DNA of 64,000 nucleotides, taken from Pseudomonas denitrificans (nom. rej.) (GTDB lineage Bacteria; Pseudomonadota; Gammaproteobacteria; Pseudomonadales; Pseudomonadaceae). Shown here piece after piece: positions 56,053-64,000 of this stretch. Position numbers and translations under genes: made by a program. The stretch covers positions 4,874,501 through 4,938,500 of the forward strand of contig NZ_CP043626.1 in NCBI RefSeq assembly GCF_008807415.1, given 5' to 3'. Every line of letters starts with the position of its first letter. Position 1 is the first letter of the stretch. Below the pieces are notes generated by a model. It did no database searches. It worked only from the letters and a program-made list of their open reading frames with translations, and had not been told where the DNA came from.

Positions 56053-56565
56053 ATGCGTCTTCCTTCCGCCCTCGCCTTCTGCGCCGTTCTCTCCACCGGG
56101 CTGGTGCTGCCCCTGGCCGCCCACGCCGAGGATGCCCCCAGCAGCCAACAGGTGATGGAGCAACACAAGCAGGCCATCAACAACCGCATCGCCGACATCG
56201 ACTACAAGCGCAAGCGCATCGTCGAAGCCAACATGAAGCTCACCCCGCAGGAAACCGAGAAGTTCTGGCCGATCTACAACAGCTACCGCACCGAGGCGGA
56301 CAAGCTGAGCAAGCAGACTCTGGCGATCATCATCGACTACGCCAACAGCTATAACACCGGCTCGGTGAGCAACGACGACGCGGCGAAGCTGCAGAAGCAG
56401 GTGCTGGAGCTGCAGGACGATCGCCAGGAGCTCAAGGAGAAGTACCTCAAGCGCATCGCCAAGGAAGTCTCGCCGCAGCGCGCACTGCGCTTCCTGCAGG
56501 TCGAAGACCAGCTCGACGCCATGGCGCTGCTGGAAGTCAGCCGCGAAATCCCGCTGGCCGAGTAA
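56053..56565 (+). CDS. Hypothetical helical periplasmic protein (Spy/CpxP-like)
   Basis: A 170-residue protein with a signal peptide (about 1-25). The mature chain is helical and charged, with Lys-Leu-Thr-Pro-Gln-Glu-Thr-Glu-Lys-Phe-Trp-Pro-Ile-Tyr-Asn, a form of the LTxxQ motif seen in Spy/CpxP-like periplasmic chaperones and sensors. A coiled coil is likely at about 110-140. AAGGAG is 8 bases upstream. Lies 88 bases after the thioredoxin-like gene. Function not established. Confidence 0.75.
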   Translation: MRLPSALAFCAVLSTGLVLPLAAHAEDAPSSQQVMEQHKQAINNRIADIDYKRKRIVEANMKLTPQETEKFWPIYNSYRTEADKLSKQTLAIIIDYANSYNTGSVSNDDAAKLQKQVLELQDDRQELKEKYLKRIAKEVSPQRALRFLQVEDQLDAMALLEVSREIPLAE

Positions 56566-56568
56566 TCC

Positions 56569-57618
56569 TCAGCCTTCGGTGCCGCCCTGCAGGCGCTGGC
56601 GATAGCGCTCGGGCGGCACCGAATACCAGCGCTTGAAAGCCCGATAGAACGGCGACAGCTCGGCAAAGCCACAGGCCCGCGCCACCTCGCGGATTGCCTC
56701 GCCCTGCTCCAGCAATTGCGCGGCACGCTGCCGGCGCACCTCCTCCCGCACTTCCCTGAACGTCTGTGCCCGGCTCGCCAGATTGCGCTGCAGCAGCCCC
56801 GGCCGCACGCCCAGCTCACGGGCGCAGCTTTGCAGGGTGCACTCCTCCTCCCCCAACCGCATGGCGATCAGGTAACGCAGGCGATTGAGCAGGTCGTTCT
56901 CGTCCAGCGTTCCCAACTGTTCCCGCGCATGCTCGGTAAGCAACCGGTGCAGTACCGGGTTGCCGGTGCGCGACGGCCGGGCCATCTGCGCGCGATCGAA
57001 CAACAAGGCGTCGTTGGCCTTGCCGAAGCTCGGCGTCAGGCCGAACAGCCGCCGGTGCTCGCTCAAGCGGCGCGGCTGCGGATGGCGGAACTCGATGGCC
57101 TGGACGCGGAACTCATCGTCGGTAATCAGCGCCAGCAGCTTGAGGAACAGCAGCATCAGGCACTCCATCTGCTGACGCAGGTTGCTGGTACCCAGGTAGT
57201 TGAGGTCGAGGATCAGCCGCACCTGCTCGCCCTCCTCGCGCATCTGCGCCGCGAAGCCACCGGAGAGGATGTGCTGGAAGCGCAGGAAGCTGTGCAGCGC
57301 CTCGCGCAGGTCGCTGCTGGCCATCAGCAGGTAGCCGACCACGTCCAGCAGGCGCGGCTTCATCGCCTCCCCCAGGTGCAGGCCGATATCGGCATCGCCG
57401 GTAATTTCGTCAAGGGTCGTCCAGAACAATGGGGCGTCGTCGTGCACCAGGCGACCACTCTGCGCCGGCGGCGGCAGGCGCACCTTCTGCAGGGCCTGGC
57501 GGTAGATATCGGTGGGGTCGAAGCCCAGCACCGAGAGCGCCTCGTACAACTGGCGGCGCAGGGTGGCGGACTGGGTCAGCGCCGGGGTGGCGGGGAAGTT
57601 CAGCTCGGGGGCGGCCAT
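56569..57618 (-). CDS. AraC-family transcriptional regulator
   Basis: A 349-residue regulator with an N-terminal arabinose-binding-type domain (about 20-205) and a C-terminal AraC helix-turn-helix pair (about 245-345). The latter shows Cys-Ala-Arg-Glu-Leu-Gly-Val-Arg-Pro-Gly-Leu-Leu-Gln-Arg and Val-Ala-Arg-Ala-Cys-Gly-Phe-Ala-Glu-Leu-Ser-Pro-Phe-Tyr-Arg-Ala-Phe-Lys-Arg-Trp. It is divergent from hacB with a 107-base gap and could control it. AGGAG 6 bases before the ATG sets the start. Confidence 0.87.
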   Translation of the reverse strand: MAAPELNFPATPALTQSATLRRQLYEALSVLGFDPTDIYRQALQKVRLPPPAQSGRLVHDDAPLFWTTLDEITGDADIGLHLGEAMKPRLLDVVGYLLMASSDLREALHSFLRFQHILSGGFAAQMREEGEQVRLILDLNYLGTSNLRQQMECLMLLFLKLLALITDDEFRVQAIEFRHPQPRRLSEHRRLFGLTPSFGKANDALLFDRAQMARPSRTGNPVLHRLLTEHAREQLGTLDENDLLNRLRYLIAMRLGEEECTLQSCARELGVRPGLLQRNLASRAQTFREVREEVRRQRAAQLLEQGEAIREVARACGFAELSPFYRAFKRWYSVPPERYRQRLQGGTEG

Positions 57619-57725
57619 GGTCACTCCTGGGATTGACCGGAGAATTCCAGTAGCGAGACGTTTGGTCAATGAGCGACGTGCGCTATCCACTGCAGAATCG
57701 CCGCATAACAACAAGGAGTTGCTGC

Positions 57726-60113
57726 ATGAAACGCACTTTGACTGTCCTCGCTGTCGTCATCGCCGCTGCAACGGCCGGTGCCGGCTGGTACCTGCATGGC
57801 AAGCAGCCGGTACGCGACGGACAACTGCCCCTGGCGGGCCTGGCCAGCGAAGTCACGGTTCGCTACGACGAGCGCGGCGTGCCGCACATCAAGGCCGGCA
57901 GCGAGGAAGACATGTACCGGGCGATCGGTTACGTCCACGCCCAGGACCGCCTGTTCCAGATGGAAATCCTCCGTCGCCTGTCCCGTGGCGAGCTGGCCGA
58001 GGTGCTCGGGCCCAAACTGGTGGACACCGACCGCATGTTCCGCAGCCTGCGCATCCGCGACCACGCCGCCGAATACGTGGCCAGGCAGGACAAGAACTCC
58101 CCGGCCTGGAAGGCGCTGGTCGCCTACCTCGATGGCGTCAACCAGTTCCAGGACAGCCACCCGCGCCCGGTGGAATTCGACATCCTCGGCATTCCCAAGC
58201 GCGCCTTCACCCCCGAAGACACCGTCAGCGTCGCCGGCTACATGGCCTACAGCTTCGCCGCCGCCTTCCGCACCGAACCGGTGCTGACCTACGTGCGCGA
58301 CGAATTGGGCGCGGACTACCTGAAGGTCTTCGACCTCGACTGGCATCCCGAAGGCGTGATGACGCCCAAGGCGCTGGCCGCCGCCGACTGGCAGGACCTG
58401 AGTGCCATCGCCCGCCTGAGCCACGCCGCGCTGGAAAAGGCCGGCCTGCCGCAATTCGAGGGCAGCAACGCCTGGGCCGTCTCCGGCAGCCGCACGAAGA
58501 GCGGCAAGCCGCTGCTGGCGGGCGACCCGCACATCCGCTTCGCCGTGCCGGCAGTGTGGTACGAGATGCAGGCCAGCGCGCCGGGCTTCGAGCTGTACGG
58601 CCACTACCAGGCGCTCAACCCCTTCGCCTCGCTCGGCCATAACCTGCAGTTCGGCTGGAGCCTGACCATGTTCCAGAACGACGACGTCGATCTGGTCGCC
58701 GAGAAGGTCAACCCGGACAACCCCAACCAGGTCTGGTACCACGGCCAGTGGACGGACCTGAAAAGCGAGGAGCAGAGCATCGCGGTGAAGGGCGAGGCAC
58801 CGGTGAAGATCACCCTGCGCAGCTCGCCCCACGGCCCGCTGGTCAACGACGCGCTGGGCACCGCCGCGGGCAAGACGCCGGTCTCCATGTGGTGGGCCTT
58901 CCTGGAAACCCAGAACCCGATCCTCGACGCCTTCTACGAACTGAACCGCGCCGACACCCTGCCCAAGGCGCGCGCGGCAGCCGCGAAGATCCAGTCGCCA
59001 GGCCTCAACGTGGTCTGGGCCAACGCGCGTGGCGACATCGGCTGGTGGGCCTCGGCGCAACTGCCTGTGCGTCCGGACGGGGTCAATCCGAACTTCCTGC
59101 TCGACGGCGCCAGTGGCCAGGCCGACAAGAGCGGCTTCTACCCCTTCAGCGAGAACCCACAGGAAGAGAACCCGGCGCGCGGCTACATCGTCTCCGCCAA
59201 CTTCCAGCCGGTGCCGGCCAACGGTCGCCCGGTGCCGGGCTACTACAACCTGCCTGATCGCGGCCAGCAGCTGAACAAACGCCTGTCCGACACTTCCGTG
59301 AAGTGGGACCTGCAGAACAGCCAGGCGCTGCAACTGGACACCGCCACCGGCTATGGCCCGCGCTTCCTCAAGCCGCTGCTGCCGATCCTGCGCGAAGCCG
59401 CCGCGACCGACGAAGAGAAGGCGCTGGTGGAGAACCTGGCCAACTGGCAGGGCGACCATCCGCTGGACTCTGTCACTGCGACGGTGTTCAACCAGTTGCT
59501 CTACCAGGTCGCCGACGGCGCCATGCGCGACGAGATGGGCGACGCCTTCTTCGACAACCTGCTGTCCACCCGCGTGCTCGACGTGGCCCTGCCTCGCCTG
59601 GCCGCCGACGAGAACTCGCCCTGGTGGGACAACCGCAAGACGCCGCAGAAGGAAACCCGCGCCGATATCGTCAAGGCCGCCTGGAAGGACAGCCTGGCGC
59701 ACCTGCGCGCCACCCTCGGCCAGGACTCGCAGCAGTGGCAGTGGGGCAAGGCGCACACCCTCACCCACGGCCACCCGCTGGGCCAGCAGAAGCCGCTGGA
59801 CCGCCTGTTCAACGTCGGCCCGTTCGCCGCTCCTGGCGGCCACGAGGTGCCGAACAACCTCTCCGCCCGCGTCGGACCTGCGCCCTGGCAGGTGATTTAC
59901 GGCCCGTCCACCCGTCGCCTGATCGACTTCGCCGACCCGGCCCACAGCCTGGGCATCAACCCGGTAGGCCAGAGCGGCGTACCTTTCGACAAGCACTACG
60001 ACGACCAGGCCGAGGCCTACATCGAAGGCCAGTACCTGCCGCAGCACTACGACGACAACGAGGTGAAAGCCAACACCCATGGCATCCTGCGGTTGATTCC
60101 CGTCCGTCGCTGA
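57726..60113 (+). CDS. hacB: Acyl-homoserine lactone acylase (penicillin-amidase family)
   Basis: A 795-residue Ntn hydrolase precursor. A signal peptide or anchor (about 1-25) is followed by the alpha chain, a spacer and the beta chain that starts at nucleophile Ser247 in Glu-Gly-Ser-Asn-Ala-Trp-Ala-Val. Autoproteolysis before this Ser would give the active periplasmic heterodimer. The P. aeruginosa orthologue HacB (PA0305) cleaves acyl-homoserine lactone signals; other acylated amides are possible substrates. AAGGAG lies 10 bases before the ATG at 57726. It precedes spuH convergently, as in PAO1. Confidence 0.88.
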   Translation: MKRTLTVLAVVIAAATAGAGWYLHGKQPVRDGQLPLAGLASEVTVRYDERGVPHIKAGSEEDMYRAIGYVHAQDRLFQMEILRRLSRGELAEVLGPKLVDTDRMFRSLRIRDHAAEYVARQDKNSPAWKALVAYLDGVNQFQDSHPRPVEFDILGIPKRAFTPEDTVSVAGYMAYSFAAAFRTEPVLTYVRDELGADYLKVFDLDWHPEGVMTPKALAAADWQDLSAIARLSHAALEKAGLPQFEGSNAWAVSGSRTKSGKPLLAGDPHIRFAVPAVWYEMQASAPGFELYGHYQALNPFASLGHNLQFGWSLTMFQNDDVDLVAEKVNPDNPNQVWYHGQWTDLKSEEQSIAVKGEAPVKITLRSSPHGPLVNDALGTAAGKTPVSMWWAFLETQNPILDAFYELNRADTLPKARAAAAKIQSPGLNVVWANARGDIGWWASAQLPVRPDGVNPNFLLDGASGQADKSGFYPFSENPQEENPARGYIVSANFQPVPANGRPVPGYYNLPDRGQQLNKRLSDTSVKWDLQNSQALQLDTATGYGPRFLKPLLPILREAAATDEEKALVENLANWQGDHPLDSVTATVFNQLLYQVADGAMRDEMGDAFFDNLLSTRVLDVALPRLAADENSPWWDNRKTPQKETRADIVKAAWKDSLAHLRATLGQDSQQWQWGKAHTLTHGHPLGQQKPLDRLFNVGPFAAPGGHEVPNNLSARVGPAPWQVIYGPSTRRLIDFADPAHSLGINPVGQSGVPFDKHYDDQAEAYIEGQYLPQHYDDNEVKANTHGILRLIPVRR

Positions 60114-60143
60114 AGCGCCCTCGACAAGAGCCACCCGGAAATG

Positions 60144-60169
60144 AAAAACCCCGCCTCTGCGGGGTTTTT
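60144..60169 (+). terminator. Terminator after hacB
   Basis: CCCCGC, loop CTCT, GCGGGG and five T residues, preceded by five A residues, so it may act on both strands. Confidence 0.9.
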
Positions 60170-60462
60170 CATTGGTGCGTTGTACAGAGTGTTGCGGGAG
60201 ATGCCGAAGCTCCCTGGCGCGTTATTTCCCCAAGGGATAACGATCGGGGTGTTGTATTGGGCGCCGTCTCCCGCACGGAGTGCCATAAGGCGTCACTGGA
60301 AGTTTGCCGGCTACGCGGCCCGGCCCTGGTTCGGGGGGTGGCCGGACTGCGCACCCGAACACTTCAAGCGTAGTTGGCAATCGGCCAGGGGCGAGCCTTT
60401 GCGACACACGGATTTTTCCGATAAATCCCGAGTTTCCAAGCACTTCGGAATAACGTGTGAGC
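60170..60462. other. Gene-free gap between hacB and spuH terminators
   Basis: No supported gene. The only structure noted is an imperfect inverted repeat, GTTATTTCCC with GGGATAAC, near 60220-60240. The terminators of the two convergent units bound the gap. Confidence 0.5.
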
Positions 60463-60496
60463 AAAAAAACACGGGCCACCCGAAGGTGGCCCGTGG
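60463..60496 (-). terminator. Terminator of the spu operon
   Basis: On the minus strand, a GGGCCACC/GGTGGCCC stem with TTCG loop is followed by GTGTTTTTTT. It lies 40 bases past the spuH stop. Confidence 0.88.
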
Positions 60497-60535
60497 TTCG
60501 ACAATCGCCGGATACTACCGGCCGACAAGACGGCG

Positions 60536-61408
60536 TCAGGCGGTGGCTGTCGAACCCTTCTGCCAATCGGTCGCGTTGGACTCCATGGCTTCCTGGATCG
60601 CACGCTTGCGACGCTCTTCGGCCTGGCGGGTGAAGTACCAGGCAAAGAAGGTGAACAGCGATACGGTCAGCAGGATCAGGCTGGCTACGGCGTTGATCTC
60701 CGGCTTCACGCCCAGGCGCACGGCGGAGAACACTTCCATCGGCAGGGTGGTGGAGCCAGGACCGGACACGAAGCTGGCCAGTACCAGGTCATCCAGCGAC
60801 AGCGCGAAGGACATCATGCCGCCCGCCGCCAGCGACGGCGCGATCATCGGGATGGTGATCAGCATGAACACTTTCCAGGGCTTGGCGCCCAGGTCCATGG
60901 CCGCTTCCTCGATGGACAGGTCCAGCTCGCGCAGGCGCGCCGACACCACCACCGCCACGTAGGACGAGCAGAAGCTGGTGTGGGCGATCCAGATGGTCAC
61001 GATGCCGCGCTCCTGCGGCCAGCCGATCAACTGGGCCATCGCAACGAACAACAGCAGCAGCGACAGACCGGTGATCACCTCGGGCATGACCAGCGGCGCG
61101 GTGACCATGCCGCCGAACAGCGTACGGCCACGGAAGCGCGGGATGCGGGTCAGCACGAAGGCCGCCAGGGTGCCCAGCGCCACCGAGGAGATCGCGGTGT
61201 AGCAGGCGATCTCCAGCGAGCGGAACACCGAACCGACCAGCTGCTGGTTGTCCAGCAGGCCGACGTACCACTTCACCGACCAGCCACCCCACACGGTCAC
61301 CAGCTTGGAGCCGTTGAACGAGTAGATGACCAGGATGAGCATCGGCACGTAGATGAAGAGCAGGCCCAACACCAGCATGATGTTGGAGAACGACCAACGC
61401 TTGTTCAT
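60536..61408 (-). CDS. spuH: Polyamine ABC transporter permease SpuH
   Basis: A 290-residue inner-membrane permease with six membrane segments, the EAA loop Glu-Ala-Ala-Met-Asp-Leu-Gly-Ala-Lys near residue 168 and the PotC-type Ser-Leu-Asp-Asp-Leu-Val-Leu-Ala-Ser-Phe segment. It is the last gene of the spu transport operon and overlaps spuG by 4 bases. SpuDEFGH takes up putrescine and spermidine in P. aeruginosa and affects type III secretion. Confidence 0.93.
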   Translation of the reverse strand: MNKRWSFSNIMLVLGLLFIYVPMLILVIYSFNGSKLVTVWGGWSVKWYVGLLDNQQLVGSVFRSLEIACYTAISSVALGTLAAFVLTRIPRFRGRTLFGGMVTAPLVMPEVITGLSLLLLFVAMAQLIGWPQERGIVTIWIAHTSFCSSYVAVVVSARLRELDLSIEEAAMDLGAKPWKVFMLITIPMIAPSLAAGGMMSFALSLDDLVLASFVSGPGSTTLPMEVFSAVRLGVKPEINAVASLILLTVSLFTFFAWYFTRQAEERRKRAIQEAMESNATDWQKGSTATA

Positions 61409-62316
61409 ACCTTGCCCTCCAACTCTTTAGCTTGGTTCTTGTTGAAGAAGATGATGGGCACGATCAGGATCGCCAGCATCACGACGGCAAGGGCGGAAGC
61501 CACCGGCCAGTCACGGTTGTTGAAGAATTCCTGCCACAGCACTTTACCGATCATCAGCGTCTCGGGACCGCCAAGCAGTTCCGGGATCACGAACTCGCCC
61601 ACTGCCGGGATGAACACCAGCATGCAGCCGGCGATGATGCCGTTCTTGGACAGCGGGACGGTGATCTTCCAGAAGCTGGTGAAGCTGCGCGCGCCGAGGT
61701 CGGAGGCAGCTTCCAGCAGGCTCATGTCGTGCTTCACCAGGTTGGCGTAGAGCGGCATGACCATGAAGGGCAGGTACGAGTAGACGATACCGATGTACAC
61801 CGCGAAGTTGGTGTTCAGGATCGTCAGCGGCTCGTTGATGATGCCCAGCCACATCAGGAAGCTGTTGAGCAGGCCGTTGTTGGACAGGATGCCCATCCAG
61901 GCGTACACGCGGATCAGGATCGCCGTCCAGGTCGGCATCATGATCAGCAGCAGCAGGACGGTCTGCATTTCCTTGCTGGCGCGGGCGATGGCATAGGCCA
62001 TCGGGTATCCGATGAGCAGGCACAGGAAGGTGCTGATCGCCGCCATCTTCAGCGAGCCCAGGTAGGCGTCGATGTAGAGCGGGTCGTCCGTCAGCATCAG
62101 GTAGTTGCCCAGGTTCATCACGACCTGGAGCGTCTGGTCGGCGTACTGGAAGACTTCGGTGTACGGCGGAATGGCCACGTCCGCTGCCGCCAGACTGATC
62201 TTCAGCACGATGGCGAAGGGCAGCAGGAAGAACAGGAAGAGCCAGAAGAACGGCACACCGATCACGGCATGCCGGCCGTTCGGCAGGCGTTTCATGAGCG
62301 ATTTGCTGATGTTCAT
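61405..62316 (-). CDS. spuG: Polyamine ABC transporter permease SpuG
   Basis: A 303-residue permease with a cytoplasmic N-terminus (Met-Asn-Ile-Ser-Lys-Ser), six membrane segments and the EAA loop Glu-Ala-Ala-Ser-Asp-Leu-Gly-Ala-Arg near residue 208. It pairs with SpuH to form the channel. Both ends overlap their neighbours by 4 bases, showing tight coupling to spuF and spuH. Confidence 0.93.
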   Translation of the reverse strand: MNISKSLMKRLPNGRHAVIGVPFFWLFLFFLLPFAIVLKISLAAADVAIPPYTEVFQYADQTLQVVMNLGNYLMLTDDPLYIDAYLGSLKMAAISTFLCLLIGYPMAYAIARASKEMQTVLLLLIMMPTWTAILIRVYAWMGILSNNGLLNSFLMWLGIINEPLTILNTNFAVYIGIVYSYLPFMVMPLYANLVKHDMSLLEAASDLGARSFTSFWKITVPLSKNGIIAGCMLVFIPAVGEFVIPELLGGPETLMIGKVLWQEFFNNRDWPVASALAVVMLAILIVPIIFFNKNQAKELEGKV

Positions 62317-63467
62317 GATTGCAGTACCACACCGCTGTCGTCGTACCAGCTGATGTAAACCGGCTGGTCCCAGGTCGGGCGCGCGACGTGGCGCTCGGCG
62401 TTGGCCATGAAGGCCTGGACGATGAAGCCGGAGGCCAGCTTGATGTAGTACACCGAGTGACCGCCCAGGTAGGCGATGTCGTGGACGGTGCCCTGGGCGA
62501 CGTTGAAGCCTTCGTGCTCGAGGTTTTCCGGCTTCTGCGCAGTGACCATGACCTTTTCAGGACGCAGTGCGTAGGTCATGCGCTTGTTCTCGGCACGGGT
62601 GCTGATGCCGTGGCCGATGTAGATCGGGTTTTCCAGCTGCGGGCAGGCGATGACCGCGTGGTCCTGCAGGTCCTCGACGATCTCGCCGTCGAACAGGTTG
62701 ACGTTGCCGATGAACTCGCAGATCAGGCGGCTGGCCGGCGTCTCGTAGATGTCCATCGGGCTGCCGATCTGCTCGATACAACCCAGGTGCATGATGGCAA
62801 TGCGCTGGGCCATGGTCATGGCCTCTTCCTGGTCGTGGGTCACCATCACGCAGGTCACGCCCACGCGCTCGATGATCTCCACCAGTTCCAGTTGCATCTG
62901 CGAACGCAGTTTCTTGTCCAGCGCGCCCATGGGTTCGTCGAGCAGCAGCAGCTTCGGACGCTTGGCCAGGGAGCGGGCCAGGGCCACGCGCTGACGCTGG
63001 CCGCCAGAAAGCTGGTGCGGCTTGCGCTTGGCGTACTGGGTCATCTGCACGAGCTTGAGCATCTCGTCGACGATCTTGTCGATCTCCGCCTTGGGCAGAC
63101 CGTCCTGCTTCAGGCCGAAGGCGATGTTCTGCGCCACGCTCATGTGGGGGAACAGGGCGTACGACTGGAACATCATGTTGATCGGCCGCTCATAGGGCGG
63201 CAGGTCGGTAATGTCCTGGCCATCGAGGAAGATGCGACCTTCAGTGGGACGCTCGAAACCAGCCAGCATGCGAAGCAGGGTCGACTTGCCCGAACCCGAA
63301 CCACCCAGCAGGGCGAAGATTTCGCCTTTCTTGATGTCCAGAGACACGCTGTCCACAGCCAGCGTTTCGTCGAACTGCTTGCTGACCCGGTCGATTTTTA
63401 CCAGAACCTCTTTAGGCTTCTGGTCGCCACTCAAGGCTTTCTTGTAGGCACCGGAGGCTATTGCCAT
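62313..63467 (-). CDS. spuF: Polyamine ABC transporter ATP-binding protein SpuF
   Basis: A 384-residue ATPase subunit. Walker A is Gly-Gly-Ser-Gly-Ser-Gly-Lys-Ser-Thr, the signature is Leu-Ser-Gly-Gly-Gln-Arg-Gln-Arg, Walker B is Leu-Leu-Leu-Leu-Asp-Glu-Pro, and a TOBE domain is at the C-terminus. The start at 63467 (Met-Ala-Ile-Ala-Ser-Gly-Ala-Tyr) matches the family; GGGAG stands 9 bases upstream. A hairpin-rich gap of about 150 bases separates it from spuE. Confidence 0.94.
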   Translation of the reverse strand: MAIASGAYKKALSGDQKPKEVLVKIDRVSKQFDETLAVDSVSLDIKKGEIFALLGGSGSGKSTLLRMLAGFERPTEGRIFLDGQDITDLPPYERPINMMFQSYALFPHMSVAQNIAFGLKQDGLPKAEIDKIVDEMLKLVQMTQYAKRKPHQLSGGQRQRVALARSLAKRPKLLLLDEPMGALDKKLRSQMQLELVEIIERVGVTCVMVTHDQEEAMTMAQRIAIMHLGCIEQIGSPMDIYETPASRLICEFIGNVNLFDGEIVEDLQDHAVIACPQLENPIYIGHGISTRAENKRMTYALRPEKVMVTAQKPENLEHEGFNVAQGTVHDIAYLGGHSVYYIKLASGFIVQAFMANAERHVARPTWDQPVYISWYDDSGVVLQS

Positions 63468-63491
63468 TACCACAACTCCCAAATCATAGAG

Positions 63492-63572
63492 GCCCGGCCC
63501 CCGCGGCCGGGCATGCTTGGTATTACAGGGCTGGCGCAGTTTACGTGCGCCGCCGGGCCTTTCGAGGGGCCC
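63492..63572 (-). promoter_or_regulatory. Hairpins in the spuE-spuF gap
   Basis: GCCCGGCC (63492-63499) pairs with GGCCGGGC (63505-63512), and GGGCC (63555-63559) pairs with GGCCC (63568-63572). Such stems often protect the mRNA of the binding protein and reduce read-through into the ATPase gene. Confidence 0.5.
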
Positions 63573-63616
63573 TGCGACGCTCCGTGCCCGCGCGGACGGA
63601 TTTGGGGAAAACCGTC

Positions 63617-64000
<384 letters not shown>

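Noticed and set aside
57666..60134. An 822-codon open frame on the minus strand opposite hacB
   Set aside because: Antisense shadow of a conserved enzyme with intact catalytic motifs; no ribosome site or family resemblance.

Overview
The window is about 64 kb of high-GC Pseudomonas chromosome. Nearly every gene can be recognised as an orthologue of a P. aeruginosa-group core gene, with the same neighbours. There are no rRNA or tRNA genes, no insertion sequences, no prophage and no CRISPR array. Small differences from the PAO1 gene order as I remember it (a RecQ-family helicase beside pckA, missing genes between argA and argE, a junction near 22.5 kb) suggest a related species rather than P. 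aeruginosa itself.

Layout. 0-22.4 kb follows the PAO1 order pckA to PA5210: a RecQ-family helicase start, pckA, hslO, a PAP2 phosphatase, a HAD phosphatase, hslR, rimB-rimK, ldcA, the envelope-stress pair amgRS, tex, a hotdog thioesterase, gshA, a small RMF-like ORF, argA, argE, a CYTH-CHAD triphosphatase, a frameshifted GspE/PilB-type ATPase, then qmcA and an NfeD gene. At about 22.4-22.6 kb, in a repeat-bearing gap, the order switches to the PAO1 series PA0341 down to PA0301: lgt, a TSUP transporter, an NRDE protein, a PAS-GGDEF diguanylate cyclase, ptsP, rppH, a HAD hydrolase, DUF2269 proteins, ilvA, rpiA, yegP, a frameshifted aaaA autotransporter peptidase, carP, an AraC regulator, a polyamine-type ABC operon, an APC permease, aphB, carO, a carP paralogue, a FAH-family gene, D-2-hydroxyglutarate dehydrogenase, serA, several small envelope or unknown genes, an EF-Tu-type prolyl hydroxylase, an AHL acylase (hacB) and spuHGF with the end of spuE.

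How the genes work together. The 38-47 kb and 60-64 kb blocks form a polyamine region: two complete ABC uptake systems, an APC permease and an acetylpolyamine amidohydrolase. Arginine metabolism appears in argA, argE and the arginine aminopeptidase aaaA. serA and D-2-hydroxyglutarate dehydrogenase are divergent, as expected for the coupled serine-synthesis cycle. carO and carP are the two known targets of the calcium-responsive CarSR system, and both carry the same 11-bp-spaced direct repeat upstream.

The most interesting regulatory signals are: a Met-Cys-Met-Arg-Arg-Arg leader peptide with its own Shine-Dalgarno upstream of argA, placed so that translating it could free the argA ribosome site; a two-hairpin leader in front of tex; a 15-bp direct repeat with 20-bp period upstream of the polyamine ABC operon next to an AraC regulator gene; and shared candidate CarR boxes. 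Two otherwise intact genes are each broken by the loss of a single C, which may be sequencing error or real decay.
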